Assembly: GCA_036733345.1 (NCBI GenBank)
Contig: DAINAR010000006.1
Span: 29,257-93,256 of the forward strand
Direction: 5' to 3'
From: JAFGMQ01 sp036733345
Lineage (GTDB): Bacteria; Desulfobacterota; DSM-4660; Desulfatiglandales; Desulfatiglandaceae
DNA length: 64,000 nucleotides
Shown: positions 44,204 through 53,192 of the stretch, piece by piece
Position numbering within the stretch: position 1 is the stretch's first letter
How the letters are laid out: each line of letters starts with the position of its first letter
Program-made: the position numbers and the translations under genes
Notes under the pieces: generated by a model
Databases searched by the model: none
What the model was told of the DNA's origin: nothing
What the model saw: the letters and a program-made list of their open reading frames with translations, nothing else

Positions 44204-44411
44204 ACATTTTTATCTCTCAAAATTTTACCAGCCTATGGCTGGGACAAAAAAGTGGATTATGACAAAACCTCTTGAAAGAGGTGGCAGATGCCCGCTTAAC
44301 TTGAAGGGCAAGAATATTGAGCTTATATTAATGCCTATATAAGTTGTTTTTCAGTCAATTACATAAAACTTTGCTTTTTCGGCAAGGTAAGAGATAGTTG
44401 TTTCGGACATG

Positions 44412-46343
44412 TCAAATAGTGCTACCTATTCTATAACCCTCACTCGTCGCTTTTCCAACCCTGCGTGGCTCCAGGGCGTCTCCTATTACATATATCTCAT
44501 GAGCCAATCCTTTAAGCTCATCATAAAGCCTTGTCTCAGATACGAGTCCGGTGGCCAATACTACCTTATCTCCATTTATATTGATAATATTTCGGCCTTT
44601 TTCTATACCGGTAACACCATCATCGGTAATTTCTATGATCTTTGTTTCGGTAATCATTTCCACGCCCGATTCTGTAAGTCTGGTGAGAAGAATAGCCTTG
44701 ATAGTCAATGCATCTTGAGCTATTCCAGGAATCATTTCTACAATTGTTACCTTTTTACCCTGTTGGGCAAGGTACAGGGCCGTTTCACAACCAACTGCAC
44801 CACCTCCGACAATAATCGTTTTTTCTCCGGGATGGGCTTTGCCTAACAGGATGTCGATAGCAGTAGTGACAAAAGGTTTCTCAATGCCGGGAATATTCAA
44901 ACGGAAAGCGCTTGCACCTGTGCCAATAATCACAACCTCCGGTTTGATCTCACTTACCATCTGTGCCGTGACTTCCTTGCAAAGTTCTATTTTTATTTCG
45001 GGAGATTCCATTTGCCTTATCAACCATTCCTTATATTTTTTCAGGTCCTCTTTGAAGCTCGGCACTGTTGCTGCGTTTAACAGCCCTCCCAGAATTTCAG
45101 TTTTTTCGCATAGAGTGACATGGTGACCTCTCAAGGCTGCAACGCGTGCCGCTTCCATGCCTGCTACCCCGCCGCCAGCAATAAGAACTTTCTTACGTCT
45201 CAGCGGCACAGTTAATTTATAACTTTCAAAGCCTACTTCGGCATTAACAGAACATTTTATCCCTACACTCATTTTTCTGCACATCTCGCTGCATCTAATG
45301 CATGGGCGTATTTTTTCCGGCTCACCCGCCATCAGTTTATTACCTATTTCGGGATCAGCCAGATGACCTCTGCCTATAGCAATAAAATCCGCTTTTCCCT
45401 GTTGAAGGACTTTGTCGCCAATCTCAGCTGTTATGGAACCAACAGTTATAACAGGCAAGTTGACGACCTTTTTTATTTCTTCGGCATCATTGATAATGTG
45501 TCCGCGTGGTTCATACATTGAAGCCCCGGTACTTGGCCGGCGAGGAAAGGTAAGACCGGTCGCATAAATTCCCGCTGAGACATCCAGAGCATCCACTCCG
45601 ACTGCTTCCAGCTTTTTTGCAACTTGTTTCGCCTCTTCTAATTCAAGCCCACCATCAACATAATCTGTTGAGTTAATCCTTGTTAGCATTGGAAAATCAA
45701 CGCCCACAATTTTTCTTATCTCTTGAATTACTTCTATAAGAAAAGTCATCCTTTGATTGATATCGCCACCATATTTGTCTGTTCTTCGGTTAGTATTGGG
45801 CGCCAGAAACTGGTTAATAAGATACCCATGAGCTGCATGCACCTCTATCGCATCAAACCCTGCTTCTTTTGCTCTCCTGGCCCCTTGTGCGAATGACTCG
45901 ACTAACTCAATTATCTGCTCAATGCTTAATTCTTTAGGAAATCCTCCTGATACAGGACAGGGAATAGTTGAAGGTGCCAATGTTGGCATGCCGGTAACTG
46001 CAGTTGTTGTTTGCCTTCCTGAATGCACCAACTGTATTGCTGCTTTACTTCCCCATTCTTTTATGGCACTGGCCAGATCACTAAGTCCAGGTATACATTT
46101 ATCATCATGTATGCCTAAATCCTGAGTGAACAATTTTCCTGATTGATGAACAAAGGTTGCCTCAACTATTATCAAACCTGCCCCACCTTTAGCCATGGTT
46201 GTGTAATGATCAATTAGTCGCCTTGTGACAATACCATCAGGGTAAGCAAAACCCCTTACCATAGGCGGTACTACAATTCTGTTCCTGACTTTCATTTTCC
46301 CTATGTTGCCTGGGGTTAATAATTTTTCAAAATTTTGTGACAT
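44412..46343 (-). CDS. FMN/FAD/4Fe-4S enoate reductase (2,4-dienoyl-CoA reductase/BaiCD-like, Old Yellow Enzyme)
   Basis: A 643-aa NADH-dependent flavoenzyme. Residues 1-340 are an OYE barrel (IVVPPMVRGFA, GFDAIEVHAAHGYLINQFL with the active-site HAAHGY, and GGDINQRMTF). A 4Fe-4S motif CIRCSEMCRKM..KC follows. The C-terminal half is a flavin reductase with two Rossmann motifs, VLIAGGGVAGMEAA and TIIVGGGAVGCETA. Homologues reduce activated C=C bonds (dienoyl-CoA, enoates, bile acid intermediates). It is oxygen-sensitive and fits anaerobic catabolism. The substrate here is unknown. Confidence 0.92.
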   Translation of the reverse strand: MSQNFEKLLTPGNIGKMKVRNRIVVPPMVRGFAYPDGIVTRRLIDHYTTMAKGGAGLIIVEATFVHQSGKLFTQDLGIHDDKCIPGLSDLASAIKEWGSKAAIQLVHSGRQTTTAVTGMPTLAPSTIPCPVSGGFPKELSIEQIIELVESFAQGARRAKEAGFDAIEVHAAHGYLINQFLAPNTNRRTDKYGGDINQRMTFLIEVIQEIRKIVGVDFPMLTRINSTDYVDGGLELEEAKQVAKKLEAVGVDALDVSAGIYATGLTFPRRPSTGASMYEPRGHIINDAEEIKKVVNLPVITVGSITAEIGDKVLQQGKADFIAIGRGHLADPEIGNKLMAGEPEKIRPCIRCSEMCRKMSVGIKCSVNAEVGFESYKLTVPLRRKKVLIAGGGVAGMEAARVAALRGHHVTLCEKTEILGGLLNAATVPSFKEDLKKYKEWLIRQMESPEIKIELCKEVTAQMVSEIKPEVVIIGTGASAFRLNIPGIEKPFVTTAIDILLGKAHPGEKTIIVGGGAVGCETALYLAQQGKKVTIVEMIPGIAQDALTIKAILLTRLTESGVEMITETKIIEITDDGVTGIEKGRNIININGDKVVLATGLVSETRLYDELKGLAHEIYVIGDALEPRRVGKATSEGYRIGSTI

Positions 46344-46567
46344 TAGATACTACTCCTATAAATTATCATTCCGGCTAAAGAAGATTCCCACATGAATTGC
46401 AACCACAAAAATCCGTTAACATAGTTTTGACCCTTGTTAAATCAATTATTATCAAAACATATATAGCAACTATTTTTGTTTTTTCTTTTTGAAAGAACTA
46501 AACTATTCGTAAACACTAAAAAAATCAGGTATACTATCTGCGGCCACGAGTGTGAAATTTCACATCT

Positions 46568-47440
46568 TCACAGAGAAGATACTGCTTTAAAAAAACCATT
46601 TATGCAGAGCTCCAGGTCAGCCTTTTCTCTAATTTTATTTTCTTCGGTCATTTTATCGAAAGCTTTTAGTCGAACGTCTTTATCTAAAAATTCATGTAAA
46701 CATCGTTCTATAATATCGTCTGTCCCTAAATGTATCTGATTGTGAATTTCATTTTTCCAAAGGTTAAGTTGATCGAGGTAATTCCTGAGATGGCGATGAG
46801 AGCTCTCTCCTTTTCCGAAATGGGGGAAATAAATGGGCATGTCATCCAATTTTGACAGTATTTCAATACTTCTAACTGATGATTCAAAAAAATATACCGG
46901 CGGAGTTGCAGGACGCATATATTCAGATCCTTTGATTATAAGATGTATTCCAGCGGCTTCCCCGGCAAAAAGCCTATCTTTATAGCAAAAGCTTAGATGG
47001 TGTGCTGCATGCCCAGGGGTTTCCAGTACCAGCACATCATCTATCATTAATTCATCATGAGCTATCACTCGATTCCTGGCAACAGGCTTTGGCATTCCAT
47101 AAGCCTCAGCAGTTTTTCCTAAGACCTCTTTGCTGTTCAGCCATAAATCCGATGGGTCTGTAAGATGACGTATTCCTTTCCTATGACATACAGCACAAGC
47201 CATAGGAAAATATGCAAGTAGTTCTGCCAATCCCCCGGCGTGATCTATGTGGATATGGGTCAGAAAAATATAGTCTACTTTTTTTATACCCTTATCATCT
47301 AGTGCATCAATTAAATAACGTGCTGACCTTGGAGGTCCCACATCAAATATCATTGATTTGTCATCCGCGATATACCAGGAGCCAATGAATCCTTCGAACC
47401 CTTTAATAGCTTGTGAAACATCAATTAATTCTTCTCTCAC
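46568..47440 (-). CDS. MBL-fold metallo-hydrolase
   Basis: A 290-aa protein with the MBL metal motif LTHIHIDHAGGLAE (H-x-H-x-D-H) and second-half ETPGHAAHHLSF. It is too short for beta-CASP nucleases and lacks lactamase signatures, so it is a hydrolase of a small molecule, such as a thioester, lactone or ring-cleavage intermediate. It lies in the minus-strand half of the catabolic cluster, between the reductase and an SDR. Confidence 0.85.
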   Translation of the reverse strand: MREELIDVSQAIKGFEGFIGSWYIADDKSMIFDVGPPRSARYLIDALDDKGIKKVDYIFLTHIHIDHAGGLAELLAYFPMACAVCHRKGIRHLTDPSDLWLNSKEVLGKTAEAYGMPKPVARNRVIAHDELMIDDVLVLETPGHAAHHLSFCYKDRLFAGEAAGIHLIIKGSEYMRPATPPVYFFESSVRSIEILSKLDDMPIYFPHFGKGESSHRHLRNYLDQLNLWKNEIHNQIHLGTDDIIERCLHEFLDKDVRLKAFDKMTEENKIREKADLELCINGFFKAVSSL

Positions 47441-47664
47441 GACTAAAATACCTCGGCTTTCAATCTTTCTCTACCTATACTGTTATAAATTCAATAATAG
47501 TATTTAAAGAGGGCTGTTAAATCGAGGGGAATGCTCTGCGATTCTATGAAAAGAAAAATATTATTAAGTCTCTTGAGTACTCCCATTAAAAAAACCTAAT
47601 TATGTCTGCACACTCAATTTCGAAAATAAATGCTGATCAAAAAACCGGTTTAATGGAATATGAG

Positions 47665-48432
47665 TTATTGCGCTAGATAGCCACCATCTGAAATAGCAAC
47701 CGTTCCCGTCATATAAGTTGATGCATCAGAGGCTAACAATAGAATTAGTCCAATAAGTTCGGAAGTTAAACCGAATCTCCGCATAGGAATCTGTTTTATG
47801 AGCGAATCATATACGTTTTTCGAACTTTCCAGGGCACTGGTAAGGTCTGTCTTAAGATAGTGCGGGGCTATTGCGTTTACTCTAATATTGTACCTTGCCC
47901 ATTCAAGCGCCAGGCTCTTTGTGAGAAGGATTACTCCGGCTTTTGATGAACAATATGCCGGAGATCTGGGGACTCCCGTGAAGCCGGCGGTCGATGCAAT
48001 ATTGATGATACTGCCTTTTCTATTCTTAATCATCTCTTTGCCAACATGTTTACTGCATAGGAAGACCCCCCGCAAATTGACTGCCATTACCTTGTCCCAT
48101 TCCTCGATTGGAGCATCCTCAGTTGGAATGAATCCTGCCTGGGCGATTCCAGCATTATTAATAAGAATATCAACTCGCTTGAACCTTGAAATGGCTTCTC
48201 TTGTAAGGTTCAGTACTGATTGTTCATTAGATACGTCAGCTTTTAGAACAATATATTCAGACGTTATTTTTGATATTTCCTCGCTCGTTTCCTTGGGATA
48301 GACCAAATCACTGAGCACTAATGAAGCACCATTTTGTGCCAGCGATAAACTAATATCCTTTCCCAAACCTCTGGAACAGCCGGTAATTAAAGCGACTTTT
48401 CCTTTGAGGTCAAATAATTCAGATGCTTTCAT
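47665..48432 (-). CDS. Short-chain dehydrogenase/reductase (SDR)
   Basis: A 255-aa classical SDR. ATG 48432 is preferred because AAGGAGG lies about 9 nt upstream, and the family N-terminus starts just after (MKASELFDLKGKVALITG). Cofactor motif is TGCSRGLGKD, NAG motif NNAGIAQ, Ser-Tyr-Lys as IINIAST...YCSSKAG. It likely oxidises a hydroxyl to a ketone on the cluster substrate. A near-consensus sigma-54 promoter lies about 180 nt upstream. Confidence 0.9.
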   Translation of the reverse strand: MKASELFDLKGKVALITGCSRGLGKDISLSLAQNGASLVLSDLVYPKETSEEISKITSEYIVLKADVSNEQSVLNLTREAISRFKRVDILINNAGIAQAGFIPTEDAPIEEWDKVMAVNLRGVFLCSKHVGKEMIKNRKGSIINIASTAGFTGVPRSPAYCSSKAGVILLTKSLALEWARYNIRVNAIAPHYLKTDLTSALESSKNVYDSLIKQIPMRRFGLTSELIGLILLLASDASTYMTGTVAISDGGYLAQ

Positions 48433-48613
48433 CCGCGATTCCCTCCTTATCTCCAGTTGAACATATAAATAATTCCTGACAAAAGACTTAAAGGTGCTCT
48501 TCATTCTAAGCCTATGAGTAAGTTAGCTCTGTGGCTTCTTTCTTCTGTGTGCGATTAGAATAGGTCCTTTGGAGAAATAACCTTTAAGCTTTGCTTTTCT
48601 GAATTTATTTCAA

Positions 48614-48629
48614 TGCAAAGACTGTGCCT
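48614..48629 (-). promoter_or_regulatory. Sigma-54 (-24/-12) promoter upstream of SDR gene
   Basis: On the minus strand: AGGCAC-AGTCT-TTGCA. It matches the sigma-54 consensus TGGCAC-N5-TTGCA at all but one position. It points to the SDR gene starting at 48432. A bacterial enhancer-binding activator is encoded beside it. Confidence 0.65.
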
Positions 48630-48784
48630 TTCATGCCTGTTAAATTACAGGGATATTGTATGGCAATTGTGTTTTTGGAGATAAGATCGTTAGATGCAGG
48701 TCAAAAAATAAATGGAGTGATTATTGAGGAAATAGGGTTCTAAATACCTGCCAATTAGATTGCAGACTTTAACATAATGGGAAT

Positions 48785-50989
48785 TCAGTTTTCTATTTCA
48801 AGCGACTTTAGAAGGCGGGAGAAATTGGATCGAGGAAGACTGAGAAGATTAGCTGCTTGAGACTTTTTGCCGCCTGTTTGCTCCAGACATCTGAGAACGA
48901 GATATCTTTTAAAATCACGCACGACATCACTGAAAACGAGATTCCGTTTAAAATCAGGCAGGACATTGGTAAAATTGTGATAATCTTCATTGAAGATTTC
49001 TTCCCGTCTGTCACTGTGTTGAAAAATTTCGGTGGGGAGGTTGTCTATTAACTGTTTGTCATTATTGGAAATTATGGATAATCTCTCAATGGCGTTTTCA
49101 AGCTCCCTAACATTCCCGGGCCAGGAATAGTTAAGAAAATAATCCATTAAGTATTGAGTAATGTTCAGCTTTACCCCTTTAATATAAGCATATTTTCTTG
49201 CAAAGAATTCTGCTAATTCAGGAATATCTTGTTTCCTTTCTCTCAGGGGAGGAAGGGTAATAGGAAAAACGTTAAGTCTATAAAATAGATCTGAGCGGAA
49301 AGCGTGTTCTCTTACTTTTTTAGGCAAATCCTTGTTTGTAGCAGCTATAACTCTCACGTTAATTTTTTGTGAGGTCTTTGATCCTAATGGCATTATCTCG
49401 TGTTCCTGTAAAACTCGGAGAAGCTTAGTTTGAGTGCGCTGAGATAACTCACCGATTTCATCAAGGAAAATGCTTCCTCCGTCAGCTAATTGGAACATTC
49501 CTATACGTTTTTGATGCGCCCCTGTAAAAGAACCTTTTTCATGACCGAAAAGTTCACTCTCAATTAGTTCTTCAGGAATTGCAGCACAATTGACCTTAAT
49601 CAAGGGATTTTCTTTTCGAATGCTCAATTCATGGACCGCATTTGCAATGAGTTCCTTGCCTGTGCCTGTTTCTCCGTAAATGATAACCGAGGTATCAGTA
49701 TTGGCAACCCTGTTGACTAAGTCCATGGCTGCATGCATCCCGGGGCTTGATCCAATAACGAAATCAGACCTGATTCTTTCCTTTAGGTATTTATTCTGTA
49801 ATTGAATCTGTTCAGAAATACATTTTATATGATTTTTTTCCGCTAGGACGTCTTGATATTTAATCGCATTATCCAGGGCTATCCCTGCCTGTTGAGTAAA
49901 TGCGGAAAAAAATTTCCGACTGTCATCAGAAAAACGGTGGTAAGCCTTAGAGTATATTCGTAATGATCCTATTGACTTAAATCCGGCAATAATTGGAGCC
50001 TCAAGGCATGAAATTATTTGTCTGTTAAAGCAATAGTCACGAAAAGAACGTTCAACCGGGGCGCTCGAAAGATCCTTAATTATGGAAACCGGGGGAGTAT
50101 TTCCGGCAATCTCCTGAAATGCAGTATTTATTAAAGGTATATCACGAAATTGTTCATAGCTGTTGTCCAGCCCGCTTGTTAATACTTTAGGGGGTTTGCC
50201 ATCCCGTTTAACAAACAATGCGAATATATCATATCCAAGTTCTTTCAACATATCTGCTATATTTTCACAAACGGCATCTATTCGCAGGCTGTTGTTTAGG
50301 AGCTGTGACATTTTGTAGAGAGTTGATAACTCACCTATTGTCTTTGAAAGCTTGATATTAGTATCTTGAAGCTGGGCAGTCCTTTTCGAAACCTTGCTTT
50401 CAAGTAAATGTGTAACTTTTTCTCTTTCCTCGTAAAGGAGTGAGTTATCAATCGCCAATGCAATGTGCCCTACAAAAAGCTTAAGTGCATTCATATCTTC
50501 CTTTGTAATTCGTTCTGAACTATAGGCCTTATCACCAGTGAAGATGCCAAGGACCCTGTTACGGCCAAGAAGTGGAACAACACAGTATTCCTTAGTGTCT
50601 GAAATCTTACGGAATTTAGGGCTGACTCTTGGGTCGGTAACAGCATTTTTGACATATAATGGTACTTTATTCATAACAGATAGGGTTTCAGCTGCTCTTT
50701 CGTCCATACGAAATCCTACCCTTTTCCTTATGATGGAAGCCTTTTCCGTCTTTATCCGATCGATCCAGGCCGCACATCGTAAAAAATCTCCCTCTAAAAG
50801 ATAAACCAGGCACCTTTCAAAATTAACAGCTACTACTGCTTTTTCAACGAGAATTTGGAGTAAGCGGTTTAAATTCATAGTCGAATGGATTTGTGCATTC
50901 ATTTCGGCCAGCACGCTCAGTTCTCTAATTCTTCTTTCTGTATTTTTTTTAATACTGCTTGATTTAGTAAGTGATTTTGCTTGGCTCAT
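48785..50989 (-). CDS. Sigma-54-dependent transcriptional activator with two GAF domains
   Basis: A 734-aa regulator. Two GAF-like sensor domains lie at about residues 38-185 and 235-380, joined by coiled-coil regions. The AAA+ domain has Walker A GETGTGKE (439-446), the sigma-54 contact loop GSFTGA (486-491; usual GAFTGA) and Walker B GGSIFLDE (504-511). The C-terminal Fis-type helix-turn-helix is KSQAANLLSLPRSNFSRLLK. A 13-residue tandem duplication (DFKRNLVF / DFKRYLVL) lies before the HTH. It should control the sigma-54 promoters of this cluster after binding a small ligand in a GAF domain. Confidence 0.95.
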   Translation of the reverse strand: MSQAKSLTKSSSIKKNTERRIRELSVLAEMNAQIHSTMNLNRLLQILVEKAVVAVNFERCLVYLLEGDFLRCAAWIDRIKTEKASIIRKRVGFRMDERAAETLSVMNKVPLYVKNAVTDPRVSPKFRKISDTKEYCVVPLLGRNRVLGIFTGDKAYSSERITKEDMNALKLFVGHIALAIDNSLLYEEREKVTHLLESKVSKRTAQLQDTNIKLSKTIGELSTLYKMSQLLNNSLRIDAVCENIADMLKELGYDIFALFVKRDGKPPKVLTSGLDNSYEQFRDIPLINTAFQEIAGNTPPVSIIKDLSSAPVERSFRDYCFNRQIISCLEAPIIAGFKSIGSLRIYSKAYHRFSDDSRKFFSAFTQQAGIALDNAIKYQDVLAEKNHIKCISEQIQLQNKYLKERIRSDFVIGSSPGMHAAMDLVNRVANTDTSVIIYGETGTGKELIANAVHELSIRKENPLIKVNCAAIPEELIESELFGHEKGSFTGAHQKRIGMFQLADGGSIFLDEIGELSQRTQTKLLRVLQEHEIMPLGSKTSQKINVRVIAATNKDLPKKVREHAFRSDLFYRLNVFPITLPPLRERKQDIPELAEFFARKYAYIKGVKLNITQYLMDYFLNYSWPGNVRELENAIERLSIISNNDKQLIDNLPTEIFQHSDRREEIFNEDYHNFTNVLPDFKRNLVFSDVVRDFKRYLVLRCLEQTGGKKSQAANLLSLPRSNFSRLLKSLEIEN
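48896..48973. repeat. 39-bp tandem duplication inside the activator gene
   Basis: Two units of 39 bp starting at 48896 and 48935 (both begin AACGAGAT, later TTTAAAATCA.GCA.GACAT). The period is 13 codons, so the frame is kept. Confidence 0.75.
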
Positions 50990-51225
50990 TATTCTATTCC
51001 TTTAAAATAATTAGGTTTTATATATGGCCTTTTTATCCTCTATTCAATTGCCTCGTAATAATTATTCTTTTAAAAGGATTTAAGGGAAATATTTAGAAAA
51101 TAAACATTAGTTTTATTTCCAATATGTTTTCTAAAATATACCGGATTTAAAACAGCGAAAAGCGCTTGGATAATATTTCAAATTAAATCCACTACGTTAA
51201 CGCGATGTTATCATATTTATCACAT

Positions 51226-51260
51226 TATCAAAATGATATCAAGAAAATATCGAAACGATA
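51226..51260. promoter_or_regulatory. Tandem TATC-N5-GATA palindromes upstream of the activator gene
   Basis: TATCAAAATGATA at 51226-51238 and TATCGAAACGATA at 51248-51260, centres 22 bp (two helical turns) apart. The second, with its following GCG, matches the direct repeats at 54885 and 54927 (TATCRATTAGATAGCA). They are probably binding sites of the neighbouring activator, about 240-270 bp upstream of its start. Confidence 0.5.
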
Positions 51261-52068
51261 GCGTTTTTGTAGTCTTCTGGAAGCTCCAATATTGATTGGT
51301 TCGTAAGAATCCGAAATGTAAAAAATATAATAATATACTGTGTTCTAAATCAGCAATTGTTCACTAAGCACTGTCTATTCATCAGCGTCGGTGGGAATTT
51401 TCAGATTGACATCAACCTTAAAAAAAATAGGGCAAACGTAATCTGTGCGTTACCATCCTTTATTCAAGCATACTTTAGACCTATCTGCCATATTTTCTTT
51501 AGGATAAAATTCAAAATTGTCAAAGGTAGGCTAACATTCAAGGTGTGAATTCAGAAAGCCAGATACTCCTGTATTTCTATGCCAGAAGCAGTGACTAAAT
51601 GTTTTTTTTCACCTACTGATTTTGTATAAAAAATTGGCTGATTGGGCATTATCTTTAAAAGACTTTGTTAAGATGGTATGAAAACGGCTAAAATTAAAGA
51701 ATATGATGTGGCTCACTGGCACAGTTTTTGAATATATAAAAACGAGTAAAAAGAAAGGCCACAATACCTAAACTTGAAGAATAGTTATAAGGTTCATGAG
51801 ATTTTTTTATTAAGTAATTCCTAAGCACTTGGTATTAAGGTAATCACAGATGCCATTTTGTGCTTGAAGAATTTATGCCTAAATTGATCAAGTTTATACT
51901 ATTCATCTTGAATAGTCTCATAAGAAGGCACAGTCTATAAGAGATGAATTGGAGAATTACAAAAAAGTGGAAAAGGTAGGCCATTTTAATTAACTGTAAC
52001 GCAATAAAAATTACAGGTGGAAGTGGCCGGCGAACGTGAAATCATATGATAATATATCGGGAAATGTC
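51261..52068. other. AT-rich intergenic stretch before the alcohol dehydrogenase gene
   Basis: No supported ORF in about 0.8 kb. A weak sigma-54-like site CTGGCACAGTTTTTGAAT at 51716-51733 (TGGCAC present, TTGC is TTGA) points to the alcohol dehydrogenase gene. No strong hairpin was seen; an sRNA cannot be excluded. Confidence 0.4.
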
Positions 52069-53103
52069 ATGAAAGCTGCAAGATTTTATAGGGCTAATGA
52101 GAAACTGAGAATTGAGGAAGTTCCAGTACCTAAACCCGGGCCAACGGATGTGATAGTGAAAGTTCATGCCGCCGGAATATGTGGCTCTGATGTGCACATT
52201 GTAAAGGGACACACTTTCACAGAGTTTGCGCCTATTATTTTGGGACACGAGGGAGCTGGTGTCATTACAGAAATTGGCGATAATGTTCAGAGATGGAATG
52301 TTGGAGATCGGGTTTGCATTAATTGTGTTACGACTTGCGGGATTTGTTACAATTGCTTGCGAGGGCGTGATTCAATTTGTTTGAGGCGAAAAAATATTGG
52401 TCGTGATTTGGATGGAGTTTTTGCAGAATATGTAAAAGTAAACGAGCGAAATCTAATAGCACTCCCAGACTCGATACCTTTCGATCAAGGGGCGATTATA
52501 ACTGATGCTGTTGCTACCCCTTACCATGCGGTGGTTAGCCGCGCAAGGCTGTCAGTTGGCGAAAAAATCGTGGTATACGGCTTGGGCGGTATAGGACTGC
52601 ATGCAGTCAGTCTTGCGAAAATTATGGGAGCGGGCTTAATCGTAGGTGTAGATGTTAATGAGTCAGCTATGGCGGCTGGAAAGGAGTTTGGTGCAGACGA
52701 AGTTTTTAACCCAAAAAACGGAGACTTCAGCAAAAGGCTACTAGATTTGACGGCGGGAGATGGATTTGATGTTGCCATCGAATGTGTTGGAATTGTTGGA
52801 ACGATAAGGGATTGCATTGAAGCCGTGAAAATTGGTGGCCGGGTGGTAGCTGTTGGTCTTGGACAAGGAGATATAAATGCTGGCCCTCTGCTTGGCTTTG
52901 TTAGAAAAGAAGTGGAGTTGATGGGTTCATCAGCTATGGAACTAAAGGAGATTTCGACTATTGTCGATCTTGTACACTCCGGACGCCTTGATCTTTCTAA
53001 GTCAGTAACTAAAAGGGTTGCCCTTAGTGAAGTGAATGCGTGTCTGGATGCGCTTTCAGATAAGAAGGAGAGGATTGTCAGAATGGTAATAGTCCAAATA
53101 TAG
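52069..53103 (+). CDS. Zinc-dependent medium-chain alcohol dehydrogenase (sorbitol/butanediol/threonine dehydrogenase-like)
   Basis: A 344-aa MDR enzyme if ATG 52069 is used (MKAARFYR matches family starts; a GTG 33 nt upstream is possible). Catalytic zinc region AAGICGSDVHIVKGH and GHEGAGVITEIG, structural zinc cysteines CVTTCGICYNCLRGRDSIC, NAD motif YGLGGIGLHAV. It oxidises a secondary alcohol or diol, probably an intermediate of the cluster pathway. An MFS gene follows 90 nt later. Confidence 0.92.
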   Translation: MKAARFYRANEKLRIEEVPVPKPGPTDVIVKVHAAGICGSDVHIVKGHTFTEFAPIILGHEGAGVITEIGDNVQRWNVGDRVCINCVTTCGICYNCLRGRDSICLRRKNIGRDLDGVFAEYVKVNERNLIALPDSIPFDQGAIITDAVATPYHAVVSRARLSVGEKIVVYGLGGIGLHAVSLAKIMGAGLIVGVDVNESAMAAGKEFGADEVFNPKNGDFSKRLLDLTAGDGFDVAIECVGIVGTIRDCIEAVKIGGRVVAVGLGQGDINAGPLLGFVRKEVELMGSSAMELKEISTIVDLVHSGRLDLSKSVTKRVALSEVNACLDALSDKKERIVRMVIVQI

Positions 53104-53192
53104 ACGCGTATTTTAGACCGCTCTTTTACCCGGATATTCGTTATGAGCTACTTCAGTTTTCTACCTATTTCCATGGGATCTTGAGTGCAAAT

